Assembly: GCA_035637655.1 (NCBI GenBank)
Contig: DASPWT010000017.1
Location: 1 to 5,480 of the forward strand
DNA length: 5,480 nucleotides
Direction: 5' to 3'
Origin: VBDM01 sp035637655
GTDB taxonomy: Bacteria > Pseudomonadota > Gammaproteobacteria > Burkholderiales > SG8-39
Below, piece by piece: positions 1 through 5,480 of this stretch. The translations under genes and the position numbers were made by a program. The number at the start of each line of letters is the position of its first letter. The stretch's first letter is position 1. The notes beneath the pieces are model-generated. The model worked only from the letters and a program-made list of their open reading frames with translations, did no database searches and was not told the origin of the DNA.

Positions 1-748
1 CGCGGTTGAGTTTCGTCACGATCGGTTTCGGGACGGCGGACGAGGTGAGCAGGCCGAACCACAGGATAGCCTCGTAGCCCGGCACGCCGGCCTCCGCGAC
101 CGTCGGCACTTCGGGCAGGAGCGGGTCGCGCTCGGCCGACGAGACACCCAGGCCCGTGAGCTTGCCCTCCTTCACCTGGCCGACCGCGTTCGCGATGGGC
201 GCCATGAAGAACTGCACGCGCCCGGTCAGGGTCTCGGTGAGCGCTTCCGGGATGCCTTTGAAGGGAACGTGCACGACGTCGATCGCCGCCATCGCCTTGA
301 ACATCTCTCCGGCGAAGTGCGTGCCGCTGCCCACGCCCGCGGAGGAGAAGTTGAGGCTACCGGGCTTCGCGCGCGCCCGCGCGATCAGTTCCTTCACCGA
401 CTTGATTCCGAGCGAAGGCGACACGACGAGCACGTACTTCGAGGCTGCGGAGAGCGTGATGCCCGAAAGATCCTTGAACGTGTCGTAGGTCAGATTCGAA
501 TAGAGGATGGGCGCGATGGCGTGCGCGGAGGAAACCGAGAGCAGCGTAGCGCCGTCGGGCGCTGCGCGCGCGACCATGCCCGCCGCGAGCGTGCCGCCCG
601 CGCCCGGGCGGTTGTCGACGATCACCTGCTGCTTCCACACTTCGCCGAGCTTCTGCGCGACGTAGCGCGCGGTGATGTCCGGCCCGCCGCCCGGGGTGAA
701 ACCGACGAGGATGTGGATGGGCTTCGCGGGATAATCAGCCGGTTGCTG
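1..748 (-). other. Bug/TctC-type periplasmic solute-binding portion, residues 442-690+, incomplete at the window edge
   Basis: Immediately after the AHA site the sequence becomes a standard Bug mature N-terminus: QQPADYPAKPIHILVGFTP, then GGGPDITAR (residues about 461-469). This is the glycine-rich loop that helps line the ligand pocket in this family. Further family landmarks follow in order: VDNRPGAGG, the NFSSAGVGSGTHFAGE region, VHVPFKG with the downstream LTGRVQF, and PTVAEAGVPGYE near the left edge. In the family these proteins capture small organic acids, amides or vitamins in the periplasm and deliver them to a TctA/TctB membrane pair, though many Bug genes are orphans. No TctA or TctB gene is in the window. 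The ligand cannot be read from the sequence; I did not see an obvious pocket aspartate signature that would settle it. Confidence 0.92.
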
Positions 749-2071
749 CGCGTGGGCCCGCGAAGGAAGAAGCGCCACCAGCATCGCGACCACCGCCAGC
801 GCCATCACGCCGGTGGCGACCCAGCCGAGATTCTTCAGGCGCCGCCTGACGGTGAAGCGCCCCATGATCTCCGGGCGCGCCGCCATCAGCATCATCACCG
901 CCATGATGGGCACCGAGATCACGCCGTTGATCACCGCGCTCCAGATGAGCGCCCTGACCGGATCGATCTCGGTGAAGTTGAGCGCGACGCCGATCGTCGT
1001 CGCGGCGATGAGGATGCCGTAGAAGCCGCGCGCTTCCATCAGCCTCAGGCCCAGGCCGATCGGCCAGCGGAAGGATTCGGCGACCGCGTACGCGGCCGAC
1101 CCGGCGAGCACCGGCACGGCGAGCATGCCCGTCCCCACGATGCCCGCCGCGAACAGCAGAAACGCGAACTCGCCGCCGATGGGGCGGAGCGCCTCGGCCG
1201 CCTGCGCCGAGGTCTGGATGTCGGTGATGCCGTGCGCGTGCAGGGTCACGGCGGTGGTCAGCATGATGAAGAACGCCACCAGGTTCGAGAACGTCATTCC
1301 TATGTACGTATCGATCTTGATGCGGTGAAGGTGGGCCTTCGCCTGCTCGGGCGCCTCGCGCAGCGGCTCTTCGCCGTCGGCGGCGCGCTGCTCTTCCACT
1401 TCCTGCGAAGCCTGCCAGAAGAACAGGTACGGGCTGATCGTGGTGCCGAACACGGCCACGAGGGTGAGCAGATAATCCGCGCGCGAGCTCAGATCCGGGA
1501 CGAGCGTGTGCAAGCCGGCCTCGAGCCACGGCACGCGCACCACGAACACCGTCGCGACGTAGGCGAAGAGCGCGAGCGTCAGCCACTTCAGGAACGGCGC
1601 GTACCGGGGAAAGGGAATGAAGACCTGCAGCCCGAGCGACACCAGCGCGAACGCGACGATGTACAGGCGCGTCGAGCCTCCGACGAGCAGTTGCAGGGCC
1701 GCGGCCATCGCGCCGAGGTCGGCCGCGATGTTGATCGTGTTGGCGACGAGCAGGAGCGCGATGACCGCGTAGAGCAAGGATTTCGGATAATGCTGCCGGA
1801 TGTTGGCGGCGAGGCCCTGCCCGGTGACGCGGCCGATGCGCGCGCTCACGATCTGGATGCCGATCATGAGCGGCAGCGTGAACAGCACCGACCACAGCAT
1901 GCCGTACCCGAACTGCGCGCCCGCCTGGGAATAGGTGGCAATTCCGCTCGGATCGTCGTCCGCGGCGCCGGCGATCAATCCCGGCCCCAGCTGTTTCAGC
2001 AGAGGCAATCGCGCCGCCCGCCTTCCCGCCGCGCCGGAAACGGCTCCGAGTTTTTCCTCTTTTGCGATCAT
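1..2071 (-). CDS. Nramp-like metal transporter fused in frame to a Bug/TctC solute-binding protein (3' end outside window)
   Basis: One open frame runs from ATG 2071 to the window edge (690 codons, no stop). I checked codon phase near the start, across 860-1050, across the junction (719-805), near 485 and at the left end, and it never shifts. Residues 1 to about 435 are an Nramp (SLC11, COG1914) inner-membrane transporter with 11 predicted helices. Residues from about 442 on are a periplasmic binding protein of the tripartite tricarboxylate transporter family, of which about 249 residues are present and roughly 50 are missing. The start MIAKEEKLG is the only ATG/GTG/TTG near the expected N-terminus, and its ribosome site is weak. 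The two families are normally separate genes with unrelated substrates (divalent metals versus carboxylates and similar small molecules). The join could be a real fusion, a polyprotein cut after AHA, or an assembly chimera. Family calls are firm; the function of the combined protein is unknown. Confidence 0.88.
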   Translation of the reverse strand, partial: MIAKEEKLGAVSGAAGRRAARLPLLKQLGPGLIAGAADDDPSGIATYSQAGAQFGYGMLWSVLFTLPLMIGIQIVSARIGRVTGQGLAANIRQHYPKSLLYAVIALLLVANTINIAADLGAMAAALQLLVGGSTRLYIVAFALVSLGLQVFIPFPRYAPFLKWLTLALFAYVATVFVVRVPWLEAGLHTLVPDLSSRADYLLTLVAVFGTTISPYLFFWQASQEVEEQRAADGEEPLREAPEQAKAHLHRIKIDTYIGMTFSNLVAFFIMLTTAVTLHAHGITDIQTSAQAAEALRPIGGEFAFLLFAAGIVGTGMLAVPVLAGSAAYAVAESFRWPIGLGLRLMEARGFYGILIAATTIGVALNFTEIDPVRALIWSAVINGVISVPIMAVMMLMAARPEIMGRFTVRRRLKNLGWVATGVMALAVVAMLVALLPSRAHAQQPADYPAKPIHILVGFTPGGGPDITARYVAQKLGEVWKQQVIVDNRPGAGGTLAAGMVARAAPDGATLLSVSSAHAIAPILYSNLTYDTFKDLSGITLSAASKYVLVVSPSLGIKSVKELIARARAKPGSLNFSSAGVGSGTHFAGEMFKAMAAIDVVHVPFKGIPEALTETLTGRVQFFMAPIANAVGQVKEGKLTGLGVSSAERDPLLPEVPTVAEAGVPGYEAILWFGLLTSSAVPKPIVTKLNR
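746..835 (-). other. Fusion junction: last Nramp helix used as signal-peptide core, with AHA|QQ cleavage-like site
   Basis: Residues about 415-435 form a 20-residue hydrophobic helix, preceded by basic residues (RRRLKN, 409-414) and followed by LPSRAHA|QQ. Small residues at -3 and -1 (A439, A441) match a signal peptidase I site, with cleavage predicted between residues 441 and 442. Two in-frame ATGs, at 865 and 805, could in principle start a free-standing Bug protein. The one at 865 has GGAG only 3 bases upstream and the one at 805 has no visible ribosome site. Whether cleavage occurs cannot be read from sequence. Confidence 0.6.
749..2071 (-). other. Nramp (SLC11)-like transporter portion, residues 1-441
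   Basis: This part has the length of a complete bacterial Nramp. Helix 1 carries ADDDPSGIATY (DPSG at residues 40-43), where classical Nramps have DPGN. Helix 6 carries GTTISPYLFFWQ (residues 209-220), where classical Nramps have a metal-ligating Met-Pro-His. A charged loop rich in Glu and Ala (QEVEEQRAADGEE) follows helix 6. Helix 8 has GIVGTGMLAVPVLAGS and helix 10 has WSAVINGVISVPIMAV, both typical of this proteobacterial Nramp clade. Helix 11 spans about residues 415-435, after a basic RRRLK stretch. By family knowledge the protein is a proton-linked or uniporting divalent cation transporter in the inner membrane. The altered metal site leaves manganese, iron or magnesium all possible. 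Eleven helices with a cytoplasmic N-terminus put the C-terminus outside. Confidence 0.9.
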
Positions 2072-2086
2072 GGCTGCTGTCGGGAA

Positions 2087-2105
2087 GCGGCGCGCCGCGC
2101 GGCGC
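2087..2105. repeat. Two overlapping GC palindromes in the leader of the Nramp-Bug gene
   Basis: GCGGCGCGCCGC (2087-2098) and GCGCCGCGCGGCGC (2092-2105) are each perfect inverted repeats with no spacer and overlap by seven bases. They lie 16 to 34 bases upstream of the ATG at 2071, inside the 101-base gap after the anti-sigma gene. There is no T-run on either side, so this is not a rho-independent terminator. It could fold in the messenger RNA near the ribosome site or be a protein-binding site, but GC-rich DNA produces such words by chance. Confidence 0.4.
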
Positions 2106-2172
2106 TGCGGCAGTGTACGGAGAAAACCCTGACGAAAGCTTGAACGCTCCAGACGATTCCGACTCCAGCCGT

Positions 2173-2958
2173 CTAGCGAAGGTCCTCCGGCAGGATGTAG
2201 TCGGGATAGCGCTTCTTGAACTCGGCCAGATCGCGCTCGGCTTCGGTCGCCTTGCCCTCGGCCTTGAGCTTGCGAATGTCCGCGAGCCATTTTTCCGGCG
2301 TGCGCTCCTTGGCCTCGGAGACGGCCGCACGGCCAGTCAGGGAGCCGACCCCCTGGAGCGTCGATGCGGATTCCCGAAGAGTGTTCGCGCCCGGGGCGGG
2401 GGCGGCAGCGGGCGCCTGCGCCGGCCGGATCGGCGGTTGAACGTCGAAGGCGCGCTGGGCATCCGGCAAAGGCTTTGCCTCTTCGCTCTTGCGAAGTATT
2501 TCGATCCCGGGCGGGATTGCCGGCACGCGTGCGGGTTGCCCTGTGGCGCGGCGTTCGCTCGAAAGGGCCGTTTCGACCGTGGCCGGTTGCACTCTGTCGC
2601 TCCGCGATGCAGCCTGCGGACTCGGCGCGGCCGGAGACTTCTCCGCCGGCGCGGCGCGCGGCTCCACCGGAGAAACTTTTGCCGTTCGACCGGGGCGCGG
2701 CACCTGGGGCGCGATCGCATCGAGACCGGACCGCCGCTCGTATACCATGAGCGCCAGCGTCGAGGTCACCAGGACCGTCGCGGCGAGCGCGACCTGCGCA
2801 CCCCAGCGCCGCGCGAATCCGAGCCCCGCGGGCCGCCGCACCAGGCCGGCGACGCGTTGCGAAGCCGCCAGGATATTGTCGTCGACTCGCTGCGGAGGAC
2901 GCGGCGCCTCCGCGTCACGATAGATGCGGGAAAGCTCCTCGTCGCGCCGCTCGATCAT
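2173..2958 (-). CDS. Probable anti-sigma factor, single-pass membrane protein, non-zinc type
   Basis: This 261-residue protein has three visible parts. A short acidic N-terminal segment (residues 1-35, DEELSRIYRDAE then VDDNILAASQRVA) is likely the cytoplasmic sigma-binding part. One transmembrane helix follows at about 53-73, after basic residues RRW. A long Pro/Ala-rich periplasmic linker leads to a charged helical C-terminal motif (residues 218-261) containing EKWLADIRKLKAEGK and KKRYPDYILPEDL. It has no Cys and no HxxxCxxC zinc motif, so it is not a classical ZAS-domain factor. The start is set by an ATGA overlap with the sigma gene and by a purine-rich GAAGGA just upstream. Position directly after an ECF sigma gene is the main reason for calling it an anti-sigma factor. 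The family resemblance is to the poorly described membrane partners beside proteobacterial ECF factors. The signal it senses is unknown. Confidence 0.75.
   Translation of the reverse strand: MIERRDEELSRIYRDAEAPRPPQRVDDNILAASQRVAGLVRRPAGLGFARRWGAQVALAATVLVTSTLALMVYERRSGLDAIAPQVPRPGRTAKVSPVEPRAAPAEKSPAAPSPQAASRSDRVQPATVETALSSERRATGQPARVPAIPPGIEILRKSEEAKPLPDAQRAFDVQPPIRPAQAPAAAPAPGANTLRESASTLQGVGSLTGRAAVSEAKERTPEKWLADIRKLKAEGKATEAERDLAEFKKRYPDYILPEDLR
2955..2958 (-). other. ATGA start/stop overlap coupling sigma and anti-sigma genes
   Basis: The TGA stop of the sigma gene (2957-2955) and the ATG of the next gene (2958-2956) share bases. This implies translational coupling, which would help keep the two partners in fixed ratio. 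Confidence 0.9.
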
Positions 2959-3515
2959 GATTCCTTCCCCAGGCTTGCACGCAGCTTCGCGACAGCATAG
3001 CGCAGGCGGCTCTTCGCGGTCTCGGCGCCGACGCCGGTCGCCGCGGCGATTTCCTCGATCGACATTTCGCCTTCCTGCTGCAGGAGAAAGGCCTCGCGCT
3101 GCGCATCGGGAAGCCCGGCGAGCGCGGCGAGCAGGCGCTCCACCGCACGCTTTCGGTCCAGGCGCAGGTCCGCGGCGATTTCCCCGGCGGGAAGGTCCTC
3201 GAGGACCGATTCGCTTTCCTCGTGGCTCAGGAACGACGCCCGGCCGTTCACGCGGTAGAAATCCATCAGGCGATTGTGGGCGATGGCGTAGACCCAGGAG
3301 GTGAATTTCGCGCGGGGCTCATAGCGCCCGCGGGAATTGACGACGCGCATCCAGAGGTCCTGGAACAATTCTTCGGCTGACTCCGCGTTGCCGACCTGTC
3401 GCAGCAGGAACCGGTACAAGGGCAGGCGATGGCGGCGGTAGAGCAGCTCGAAGGCGCGGGCATCGCCCCTGCCGTAGCGCAGCATCAGCTCCTCGTCGCT
3501 CGCCTCGCTCCTCAT
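2955..3515 (-). CDS. ECF-type RNA polymerase sigma factor (sigma-70 family)
   Basis: The 186-residue product has the two standard domains. Region 2 covers about residues 10-88, with ARAFELLYRRHRLPLYRF, then AEELFQDLWMRV (core polymerase contact) and FTSWVYAIAHNRLMDFYR (-10 recognition). Region 4 covers about residues 125-182, with LAGLPDAQREAFLL and the helix-turn-helix MSIEEIAAATGV followed by ETAKSRLRYAVAKLR. There is no region 1 or 3, which is typical of ECF factors, and length is normal. I chose ATG 3515 because family homology begins there. An in-frame TTG at 3524 has a better-placed GAGG (8 bases away), and an ATG at 3605 would add 30 low-complexity residues. It should direct polymerase to a small regulon when released by the membrane protein encoded next. 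Its targets may include its own operon and possibly the downstream Nramp-Bug gene; that is inference. Confidence 0.93.
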   Translation of the reverse strand: MRSEASDEELMLRYGRGDARAFELLYRRHRLPLYRFLLRQVGNAESAEELFQDLWMRVVNSRGRYEPRAKFTSWVYAIAHNRLMDFYRVNGRASFLSHEESESVLEDLPAGEIAADLRLDRKRAVERLLAALAGLPDAQREAFLLQQEGEMSIEEIAAATGVGAETAKSRLRYAVAKLRASLGKES

Positions 3516-3663
3516 GCGGCGCAAGTGTAGCGCCTCGGCGGGCCTCCGGTGCTGCGCGGGGAGCGCGTGAGGCGGGACCGACAGGACCGAAGCGAGGTCC
3601 GGCATCCTGTAGTTAACGCCGGCAGCGCCCGAACGGGGTTAAGGGAATCGGTTTTCGGCCGGA
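3516..3663 (-). promoter_or_regulatory. Gap upstream of the sigma gene, weak ECF-like promoter candidate
   Basis: This 148-base gap is the only plausible promoter region for the sigma/anti-sigma pair. On the minus strand a TTAACC (3642-3637) and a CGTTAA (3618-3613) are 18 bases apart. They loosely resemble an ECF -35 AAC core and a -10 CGTT, but the spacing is longer than the usual 16-17. GGACCGA occurs twice on the plus strand (3575-3581 and 3584-3590, 9-base period), followed by an inverted GGTCC (3596-3600). No clear terminator follows the EEP gene. Confidence 0.25.
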
Positions 3664-4605
3664 TCACTTTCCCGCCCGGATGATCTCGTCGAGCCTCTCC
3701 CCCTCTATATCGGTGTTGATCTGCATCCACAGCGGAAGGTGATCGGACATCTGAAAGGTGAACGCGAGCTTGTCCAGGTCCGGGAACAGCTCTTTCGAGC
3801 TCCCGGCGTAGAAATCGACCACGCCCGCCTGGTTCGAGAAATTCTCCGGATAGCCGGGGTAATGCAGAATCTGATCGTAGCGCTTGTCCTGGGCCAGGTT
3901 CGTGCCGAAGGACTTGCCCTCGAGGGCGGTGGGCATCTGGAGCCCTTTCCCGGTCAAGGCCGCGAGCTGCTCGGGCGTCTCGATGTTGAAGTCCCCGACG
4001 ATGATGAGATCCTTGTCCTCGGAGGTCTTCTCGTTCCGCTTCAGATCGATCCATTCGGCGAGAGACTCGAGCTCCACCATGCGCCCGGCGGGTGTCCCCC
4101 ACTGCGCGTGCGCCGCCAGAAGCACGAAATCGAAGCTGCCGGCGCTGAAGGACGCCATGAAGGGCTCGCGCCACCAGTTGAATTTGGGCAGATACAGGTT
4201 TCCGACTTTCTCGCGCGGCGGGTTGGCAGTAGCGGCGAATCCGCTGAATGCGACCGCCCTCTTGTCGTAGATGAATCCGACCCGTTCGTTGTTTCCGCCC
4301 GAATCCCTCAGCGCGTCGGAATAGATGACCCGCCAGGTCGGCCCGAGCACCTCCAGGACGCGGCCCAGATCGCTCAGGTTGTCGCGCAATTCCGCGATGC
4401 TGATGAGATCGAATTGACCCAGGATCTCGGCGATGTAGTGGATCGCCGCCTTGCTGCGCTCCTTCTTGCCGAACTCCCGGATGTTCCAGGTGGCGATGTT
4501 GAGCGTCTCGTCGAGCTTCGAGGACGGGATCTTGGCTTTCGCGATTCTCGACTGCAGGACCTTGAGACCCTTGGCGATTTCCGGGGAGATCTTTCCGTGG
4601 TTCAT
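3664..4605 (-). CDS. Endonuclease/exonuclease/phosphatase (DNase I-like) family protein
   Basis: This 313-residue protein carries all expected motifs of the metal-dependent EEP fold. They are: ATWNIREFG (Asn41), ISIAELRD (metal-binding Glu72), NERVGFIYDK (Arg108), AHAQWG (His166, general-acid position), IVGDFNIE (Asp205, Asn207), RYDQILHY (Asp244, matching the YDRIV aspartate of DNase I) and SDHLPLW (Asp288, His289). The active site therefore looks intact and phosphodiester hydrolysis is likely. The substrate, whether DNA, RNA or a small phosphoester, cannot be decided. There is no signal peptide; residues 1-35 are a charged helical extension, so a cytoplasmic location is likely. The start is ATG 4605, which overlaps the previous stop as ATGA and has GGGGAG 12 bases upstream. 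An ATG at 4650 would add 15 residues without family support. Base composition is visibly lower in GC than its neighbours (55% in the 60 bases from 3841), a mild hint of transfer. Confidence 0.9.
   Translation of the reverse strand: MNHGKISPEIAKGLKVLQSRIAKAKIPSSKLDETLNIATWNIREFGKKERSKAAIHYIAEILGQFDLISIAELRDNLSDLGRVLEVLGPTWRVIYSDALRDSGGNNERVGFIYDKRAVAFSGFAATANPPREKVGNLYLPKFNWWREPFMASFSAGSFDFVLLAAHAQWGTPAGRMVELESLAEWIDLKRNEKTSEDKDLIIVGDFNIETPEQLAALTGKGLQMPTALEGKSFGTNLAQDKRYDQILHYPGYPENFSNQAGVVDFYAGSSKELFPDLDKLAFTFQMSDHLPLWMQINTDIEGERLDEIIRAGK
4602..4605 (-). other. ATGA start/stop overlap coupling the Mo-subunit and EEP genes
   Basis: The TGA stop (4604-4602) of the molybdenum subunit and the ATG (4605-4603) of the EEP gene share bases. 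The EEP ribosome site GGGGAG (4623-4618) lies inside the upstream coding region. This places the two genes on one transcript and decides the EEP start. Confidence 0.85.
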
Positions 4606-5480
4606 GATGGTCGAGTTCTCCCCGCCTTTGCGCCCCGGATCGCGCGCCACAGGCGGTCCGGAGTCGCCGGCATGTCGAAGCGCGTGACGCCCGCCCGGCG
4701 TAGCGCGTCGAGCACCGCGTTCATGAGCGCGGGCAGGGACCCGCTCACCCCCGCTTCGCCCACCCCTTTCGCGCCGAGCGGATTGGTCGCCGTCGGCACC
4801 GGGTGCTCGTGGATCGTCAGCCCTTCCACCAGGCCCGCGCGCGGCATCGGGTAGTCCATGAAGCTCCCGGAAAGGAGCTGCCCGGTGTCCGGATCGTAGA
4901 TCGCGTGCTCGCCGAACACCTGCCCCGCCCCTTGAGTGATACCCCCCTGCATCTGGCCTTCCACGATCTGATGATTGATGATGTTGCCGGCGTCGTCAAC
5001 CGCGGTGAAGCGCACGATTTCGGCGATCCCGGTATCGGGCTCGATCTCGACTTCGGCGACGTGGCAGCCGTTCGGGAAGGTCACGCCGAACTTGCCCTCG
5101 GTCTTCACGTCGAGCGCGTCCGGGGTGCCCGCGTATTTTCTTGCGAGCGCGAGGAGCGAGATCGCGCGGTCGGTGCCTTTGATGCGATAGGCCCCGTCGG
5201 CGAACTCGATGTCGGCGGCGGCGGCTTCGAGATCCTTCGCGGCGAGCGCAAGGCCCTTCTGTACGACCTGCTTCGCGGCGAGCTGCATCACGCTCCCCAC
5301 GCCCAGCAGCGAGCGCGAGCCGCCGGTGGCGTTGCCGACCAGGCGCACGGCGGGATCGCCGTTCCTCAAGCGGAAGTTCTCCATCGGCACCCCGAGGACG
5401 GCGGAGACGATCTGCGCGTAGCTCGTCTCGTGGCCCTGCCCGTGCGAGTGCGAGACCGCGTACATCGTGATCCCGCCGCG
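4602..5480 (-). CDS. Xanthine dehydrogenase/CO dehydrogenase-type molybdopterin-binding large subunit, C-terminal part (5' end outside window)
   Basis: The last 292 residues of a large (normally about 750-800 residue) molybdenum hydroxylase subunit are present. The fragment opens with the SHGQGHET segment that contacts the molybdenum cofactor, followed by RLVGNATGGSRS. It continues with VTFPNGCHVAEVEIEPDTG, then VDDAGNIINHQIVEGQMQGG, GQVFGEHAIYD, GSFMDYPMPRA and TNPLGAKGVGEAG. The glutamate of GVGEAG (codon 4757-4755) corresponds to the catalytic base of xanthine dehydrogenase and CoxL. The enzyme would hydroxylate a heterocycle or aldehyde with water, or oxidise CO, and pass electrons to FAD and iron-sulphur subunits. 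The CoxL-specific active-site loop lies outside the window, so true CO dehydrogenase activity cannot be tested; a general aldehyde oxidase or xanthine dehydrogenase role is more common. Partner subunits are expected upstream, beyond base 5480. Confidence 0.95.
   Translation of the reverse strand, partial: RGGITMYAVSHSHGQGHETSYAQIVSAVLGVPMENFRLRNGDPAVRLVGNATGGSRSLLGVGSVMQLAAKQVVQKGLALAAKDLEAAAADIEFADGAYRIKGTDRAISLLALARKYAGTPDALDVKTEGKFGVTFPNGCHVAEVEIEPDTGIAEIVRFTAVDDAGNIINHQIVEGQMQGGITQGAGQVFGEHAIYDPDTGQLLSGSFMDYPMPRAGLVEGLTIHEHPVPTATNPLGAKGVGEAGVSGSLPALMNAVLDALRRAGVTRFDMPATPDRLWRAIRGAKAGRTRPS

Noticed and set aside
749..865. Frameshift or hidden stop separating Nramp and Bug
   Set aside because: Codon-by-codon reading from 805 down to 719 and from 1048 down to 863 stays in one phase with sense codons only.
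2087..2110. GC palindrome as terminator of the anti-sigma gene
   Set aside because: No T-run follows on the minus strand; kept only as an unexplained repeat.
269..2143. Long open frame on the plus strand (624 codons) opposite the Nramp-Bug gene
   Set aside because: Its translation is dominated by Arg, His, Asp and Glu with no domain, as expected for the antisense of a GC-rich gene. The minus strand gives two clear protein families over the same bases.
2112..2150. Sigma-70 promoter for the Nramp-Bug gene (TACACT as -10)
   Set aside because: No acceptable -35 box lies at 16-18 bases; the nearest candidate is three of six matches at 21 bases.
735..2330. Minus-strand frame of 531 codons overlapping the Nramp gene in another phase
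   Set aside because: Arg/Ala/Gly-rich shadow without hydrophobic helices or motifs. It overlaps the end of the anti-sigma gene and the whole Nramp domain.
3618..3663. Possible terminator hairpin after the EEP gene (GCCGAA / TTCGGGC)
   Set aside because: The stem needs a bulge, the loop is about 20 bases and no T-run follows, so it does not look like a rho-independent terminator.
3739..4854. Plus-strand frame of 371 codons opposite the EEP gene
   Set aside because: Antisense shadow. The minus strand encodes all EEP catalytic motifs, and the frame runs across the EEP/Mo-subunit boundary.

Overview
The window is GC-rich and every gene I can support lies on the minus strand, so it reads right to left. 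The tripartite-tricarboxylate (Bug/TctC) receptor module, the Mo-hydroxylase and the ECF sigma/anti-sigma pair suggest a proteobacterium, most likely a betaproteobacterium of the Burkholderiales type, where Bug proteins are greatly expanded. This placement is inferred from gene content only.

Layout in transcription order: (1) 5480-4602, the 3' end of a xanthine dehydrogenase/CO dehydrogenase-type molybdenum subunit, with the catalytic GVGEAG motif near its C-terminus. (2) 4605-3664, a DNase I-like endonuclease/exonuclease/phosphatase protein that starts inside the stop codon of gene 1 (ATGA overlap). (3) 3515-2955, an ECF RNA polymerase sigma factor. (4) 2958-2173, a one-helix membrane protein that is very probably its anti-sigma factor, again joined by an ATGA overlap. 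(5) 2071 to beyond base 1, one uninterrupted reading frame that encodes a complete 11-helix Nramp-like metal transporter and runs on, without a stop, into a Bug/TctC periplasmic solute-binding protein that leaves the window.

The Nramp-Bug fusion is the most unusual object here. Nramp homologues with 11 helices place their C-terminus in the periplasm, so an attached periplasmic binding protein is topologically sensible. The join is neat: the last Nramp helix doubles as the hydrophobic core of a signal peptide and is followed by a signal-peptidase-like AHA|QQ site. The product could therefore be a tethered transporter-receptor or a polyprotein cut into two proteins. The Nramp half also lacks the classical DPGN and MPH metal-site motifs. 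It has DPSG and TISP instead, so its ion is uncertain.

The sigma/anti-sigma pair sits just upstream of the fusion in the same direction (101 bases between), so it may control it, but no convincing promoter was found. No RNA gene, CRISPR array, insertion sequence or convincing rho-independent terminator was seen. No gene-free stretch exceeds 150 bases.
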